A DNA stretch of 16,315 nt from Chitinophagaceae bacterium (lineage in GTDB: Bacteria > Bacteroidota > Bacteroidia > Chitinophagales > Chitinophagaceae). Below, piece by piece: positions 15,201 to 16,315 of the stretch. The position numbers and the translations under genes are program-made. The notes beneath the pieces are model-generated. The model did no database searches, was not told the DNA's origin, and saw nothing but the letters and a program-made list of their open reading frames with translations. Position 1 is the first letter of the stretch. The number at the start of each line of letters is the position of its first letter. The DNA is taken from assembly GCA_947461495.1 (NCBI GenBank), contig CANHLV010000011.1, positions 1 through 16,315 of the forward strand, given 5' to 3'.

Positions 15201-16048
15201 CTCCTAATCCTTCTACGAACAACCTAGGAACAATTTCTTATTATGTAAGTCAGACTGCTGGACTATGTGAAGGACCACGAAATTATATTGATGTGGTTAC
15301 ATTGGAAACACCTTATATTGGTCCTGATAAAAAAGATACAGTCTGTTTTGGAGCTGATTATGACTTGACCAGTTTATATAATACTTCAGGTCTCACTGCA
15401 TATTGGACAGTAAATGGATCACCGGTCATAGATCCAACATCCATAAATCAATCAGGCAATTATCAAATTGCTGCTACAAACAACAGCGGATGTTCCGATA
15501 CCGCTATTTTCAAGTTTAATATACGTCCACCAGTTATCGCTTTTGCTGGAAATGATACTATTGCAGCAAAAGGTATTCAACATCAATTGTTTGCTACCGG
15601 AGGTGAAAGTTATGTTTGGACACCATCTACATTGCTTAATTTTTCAGACATTCAAAATCCAATTGCCACTTTAAATGATGATCAACTTTTTATCGTGACG
15701 GCATCCAATAGCATCGGCTGTACAGACAAAGATTCCGTATTTATTAAAGTTTACAAGCAGCCTGCTGATTACTTTTATGTTCCTAACGCCTTTTCTCCAA
15801 ATGGTGATGGTGTTAACGATATTTTTCGTCCAATACCTGTAGGAATAAATGCTTCCAATTGTGAATGGTTCAGAATTTATAATAGATGGGGGCAAATGAT
15901 TTTTTCTACAACAAAATGGCTCAAAGGATGGGACGGTGGTTTTCAAGGAAGAAAACAACCATTCGGAAGTTATATTTGGTCCCTAGGTTACAAAGAATCA
16001 AATGGGTCTACAAAAGTACTGACTGGAACTGTGTTAATGATAAAGTAG
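12200..16048 (+). CDS. Giant secreted P-domain/Ig-repeat protein with type B type-IX-secretion sorting domain
   Basis: A 1282-residue protein starting at ATG 12200, coupled to the preceding small gene. Order: signal peptide 1-22 (ending VFSQ); proprotein-convertase P-domain about 23-165 (ITHTWDSDLEIALHAPDG, GTWTLCIQD, LNSWSISF); Pro-rich linker; cysteine-rich beta domain about 176-317 (DDCVAATAVCN, FYDGGCGSG, TYFLMFDGYAGD); an Ig/PKD-like domain about 325-402; eight Ig-like repeats 405-1037; two further Ig/PKD-like domains about 1038-1187; and the gliding-motility-associated C-terminal domain about 1189-1282 (YVPNAFSPNGDGVNDIFRPI, IYNRWGQMIF, GWDG, PFGSYIW). The last domain routes proteins through the type IX secretion system, and type B proteins are usually surface-bound or released with help of a partner. 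No protease or other enzyme domain is present, although P-domains usually follow subtilase domains. An adhesin or matrix role is the best guess. Confidence 0.93.
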   Translation: MRLSILLFFSVLTLSNLSVFSQTFSGTGGDIPDNGTAPTCFPVNVSGIGTINTSFGIASVCLDITHTWDSDLEIALHAPDGTIVFLSIQNGGSGNDFTGTCFTGTATTSISTGIAPFTGNYLPDEPLGSFNNGQNANGTWTLCIQDILGGFTGTLNSWSISFSNSPAPPPPVQPPCSGNPPAGDDCVAATAVCNFSGYCGNTSSSYNADEWPELTAEFCGTLENNSFITFVASATSATFNVWVSNSANGDGIQMMFYDGGCGSGAVTSYGCYGQIQPSPYPSLITATGLTIGNTYFLMFDGYAGDVCDYSISPLSGVNILDVATSVGGGTGNSSSATICIGESIDLTASGGSGTYNWTGIGLNSTTGSTVTATPLVTTVYSVTSSDPSGNCPITKDFTVNVTLTPNPPIVATPVTLCQNAIAPPLTATGTDLLWYNVLTGGPAGSSIAPTPSTIIVGTTTYFVSQTLSCGESIRVPIVVNVLSGTPAPLANSPVTFCQNSTATALTATGTGLLWYTTATGGTGSASAPVPSTATAGSTTYYVTQNDNCGESPRTPITVNITPLPAPPTVTTPITYCLGSTTLPLTATGSNLLWYNFGTGGTSSTTAPTPSSSTIGNYAYYVSQTINGCQGPRAPIVVTIVSATAAPAVSGPVSYCENATAVALSATGNSLLWYDVATGGIGSSTPPIPSTATPGTIIYYVSQTTNCGESPRSSISVTINPIPAAPTVGPTLNYCIGSTAIPLTATGLNLYWYTTPSSSNGVSSLIPSTATVGTSTYYVNQTVLGCVSPMASIDVSITGLPPAPIANPSSFTYCQMESSQSLSATGDNLLWYTSLTGGTGSNANPIPSTLNTGTTSYYVSQTLSCGESPRTEIIVTVNPTPLAPVVVSPMVYCQGAIPNTLTANGNNLLWYDVSTGGIGVVAAPVPTTNLVGNTSYFVSATTGSCEGPRAEIIVTVNVTPGAPNVNSPITYCKNSSSAPLTANGTNLLWYTSGTGGTGNTISPNPSTNNLGTISYYVSQTAGLCEGPRNYIDVVTLETPYIGPDKKDTVCFGADYDLTSLYNTSGLTAYWTVNGSPVIDPTSINQSGNYQIAATNNSGCSDTAIFKFNIRPPVIAFAGNDTIAAKGIQHQLFATGGESYVWTPSTLLNFSDIQNPIATLNDDQLFIVTASNSIGCTDKDSVFIKVYKQPADYFYVPNAFSPNGDGVNDIFRPIPVGINASNCEWFRIYNRWGQMIFSTTKWLKGWDGGFQGRKQPFGSYIWSLGYKESNGSTKVLTGTVLMIK
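13412..15310 (+). repeat. Eight tandem Ig-like protein repeats (about 79 residues each)
   Basis: Residues 405-1037 of the large secreted protein contain eight units with the pattern P.AP......YC......LTATG..LLWY...TGG......P.PST...G...YYVSQT...CGESPR..I.VTV. Each has a conserved Cys pair that could form a disulfide. This is the Ig-like domain often associated with type B sorting domains (CHU_C-associated Ig). Unit 5 lacks the TGG and PR motifs. The DNA copies are well diverged, so recent expansion is not indicated. Confidence 0.9.
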
Positions 16049-16071
16049 GAATGCTGGATATGCTGCTAGAG

Positions 16072-16157
16072 ATAAGCTAGATAAGCTAGATAAGCTAGAT
16101 AAGCTAGATAAGCTGGATACTGGATAAACTGGATACTGGGGATAAACTGGATACTAG
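16072..16157 (+). repeat. 9-bp minisatellite just after the adhesin stop codon
   Basis: Four perfect tandem copies of ATAAGCTAG occupy 16072-16107. They are followed by variants ATAAGCTGG, ATACTGG, ATAAACTGG, ATACTGGGG, ATAAACTGG and ATACTAG up to 16157, the later part alternating between an ATAC and an ATAAAC form. Related bases (GGATATGCTGCTAGAG) lead into it from about 16056. It starts 24 bp beyond the TAG stop at 16046-16048 and is outside any convincing reading frame. The pattern suggests slippage-driven growth with perfect, hence young, copies at the 5' end. Confidence 0.9.
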
Positions 16158-16201
16158 AAAATCTAATAAATATTGGATACGTCGAAATTAAGAATTACTG
16201 T

Positions 16202-16312
16202 TGTCCGAGATAAAAAATTAAAATAAGGGTGGTTTTATGGCCACCCTTTATCAATTTTGTAGTTACCACACAACAAAGTTGATATGGACAAAACTACAAA
16301 TTATCTCGGACA
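16202..16312. repeat. Nested inverted repeat, three-way-junction-like; possible small transposon-like element
   Basis: A 12-bp perfect inverted repeat, TGTCCGAGATAA (16202-16213) and TTATCTCGGACA (16301-16312), encloses two further hairpins: 16225-16232 with 16241-16248, and TTTGTAGTT (16256-16264) with AACTACAAA (16292-16300). The latter is topped by CCA/TGG and a CAAC-AAA-GTTG hairpin (16271-16281). The right outer arm and the right inner arm are directly adjacent, so the whole 111 bp could fold as a compact three-way junction. It could be a MITE with short terminal repeats, the end of an insertion sequence, or a structured 3' UTR. No clear target-site duplication can be judged because the window stops three bases later. 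Confidence 0.6.
16225..16248 (+). terminator. Terminator hairpin of the adhesin unit
   Basis: AAGGGTGG (16225-16232) pairs with CCACCCTT (16241-16248) around an 8-nt loop. It is followed by TTATCAATTTTG, a moderately T-rich tail on the plus strand. It is the first strong GC hairpin after the stop at 16048 and is also the inner arm of the surrounding inverted repeat. Confidence 0.6.
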
Positions 16313-16315
16313 GCC

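Noticed and set aside
15886..16080. Frame running from the sorting domain into the minisatellite, suggesting a repeat-controlled phase-variable C-terminus
   Set aside because: It is out of frame with the giant gene, whose TAG stop at 16046-16048 precedes the repeats. The 9-bp unit would not shift the frame in any case.

Overview
The window looks like chromosomal DNA of a Bacteroidota bacterium, probably from the Chitinophagales/Sphingobacteriia side. The evidence is an AT-rich sequence, promoters of the Bacteroidota TTG-N19-TAnnTTTG type, no obvious Shine-Dalgarno sites, a TonB-dependent outer-membrane receptor next to a DUF5689 lipoprotein, and a giant secreted protein ending in the gliding-motility-associated C-terminal (type B type-IX-secretion) sorting domain. 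Nothing points to a phage, a plasmid or a CRISPR locus.

Positions 1-6073 form a locus with an extracellular-nuclease theme. On the minus strand lie a TonB-dependent receptor (4779 to 2203), a DUF5689 lipoprotein (2158 to 707) and the first 197 codons of another secreted protein (593 to beyond the left edge). Divergent from them on the plus strand is a secreted endonuclease/exonuclease/phosphatase-family enzyme (5018-6073). The simplest reading is a surface module that cleaves extracellular nucleic acid or another phosphodiester, binds the products with lipoproteins and imports something through the receptor. The individual families are recognised with good confidence. The joint function is inferred.

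Positions 6070-9750 hold housekeeping genes: a DEDDy 3'-5' exonuclease whose stop codon overlaps that of the nuclease, and elongation factor G (fusA). fusA stands alone, outside any ribosomal-protein operon, with a textbook promoter, a leader of about 160 nt that can fold in competing ways, and two hairpins after its stop. The roughly 625-bp gap between the exonuclease and fusA contains four REP-like palindromes arranged as two copies of an inverted pair, plus an orphan minus-strand terminator.

Positions 9751-11701 carry two convergent genes for secreted proteins of unknown function, with stop codons one base apart. One resembles DUF4919 and has a lysine-rich tail. The other carries a degenerate version of a module common in Bacteroidota surface proteins. 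For both, an upstream TTG extends the open frame, but an internal ATG followed by a signal peptide is the better start.

Positions 11826-16048 are a two-gene plus-strand unit. A small secreted protein with a predicted ferredoxin-like (HMA-like) fold overlaps by ATGA the start of a 1282-residue secreted multidomain protein: P-domain, cysteine-rich beta domain, eight Ig-like repeats of about 79 residues, and a type B sorting domain. Directly after its stop come a 9-bp minisatellite, a terminator hairpin, and a nested inverted repeat of about 111 bp that could fold as a three-way junction or be a small transposon-like element. The window ends three bases after this repeat.
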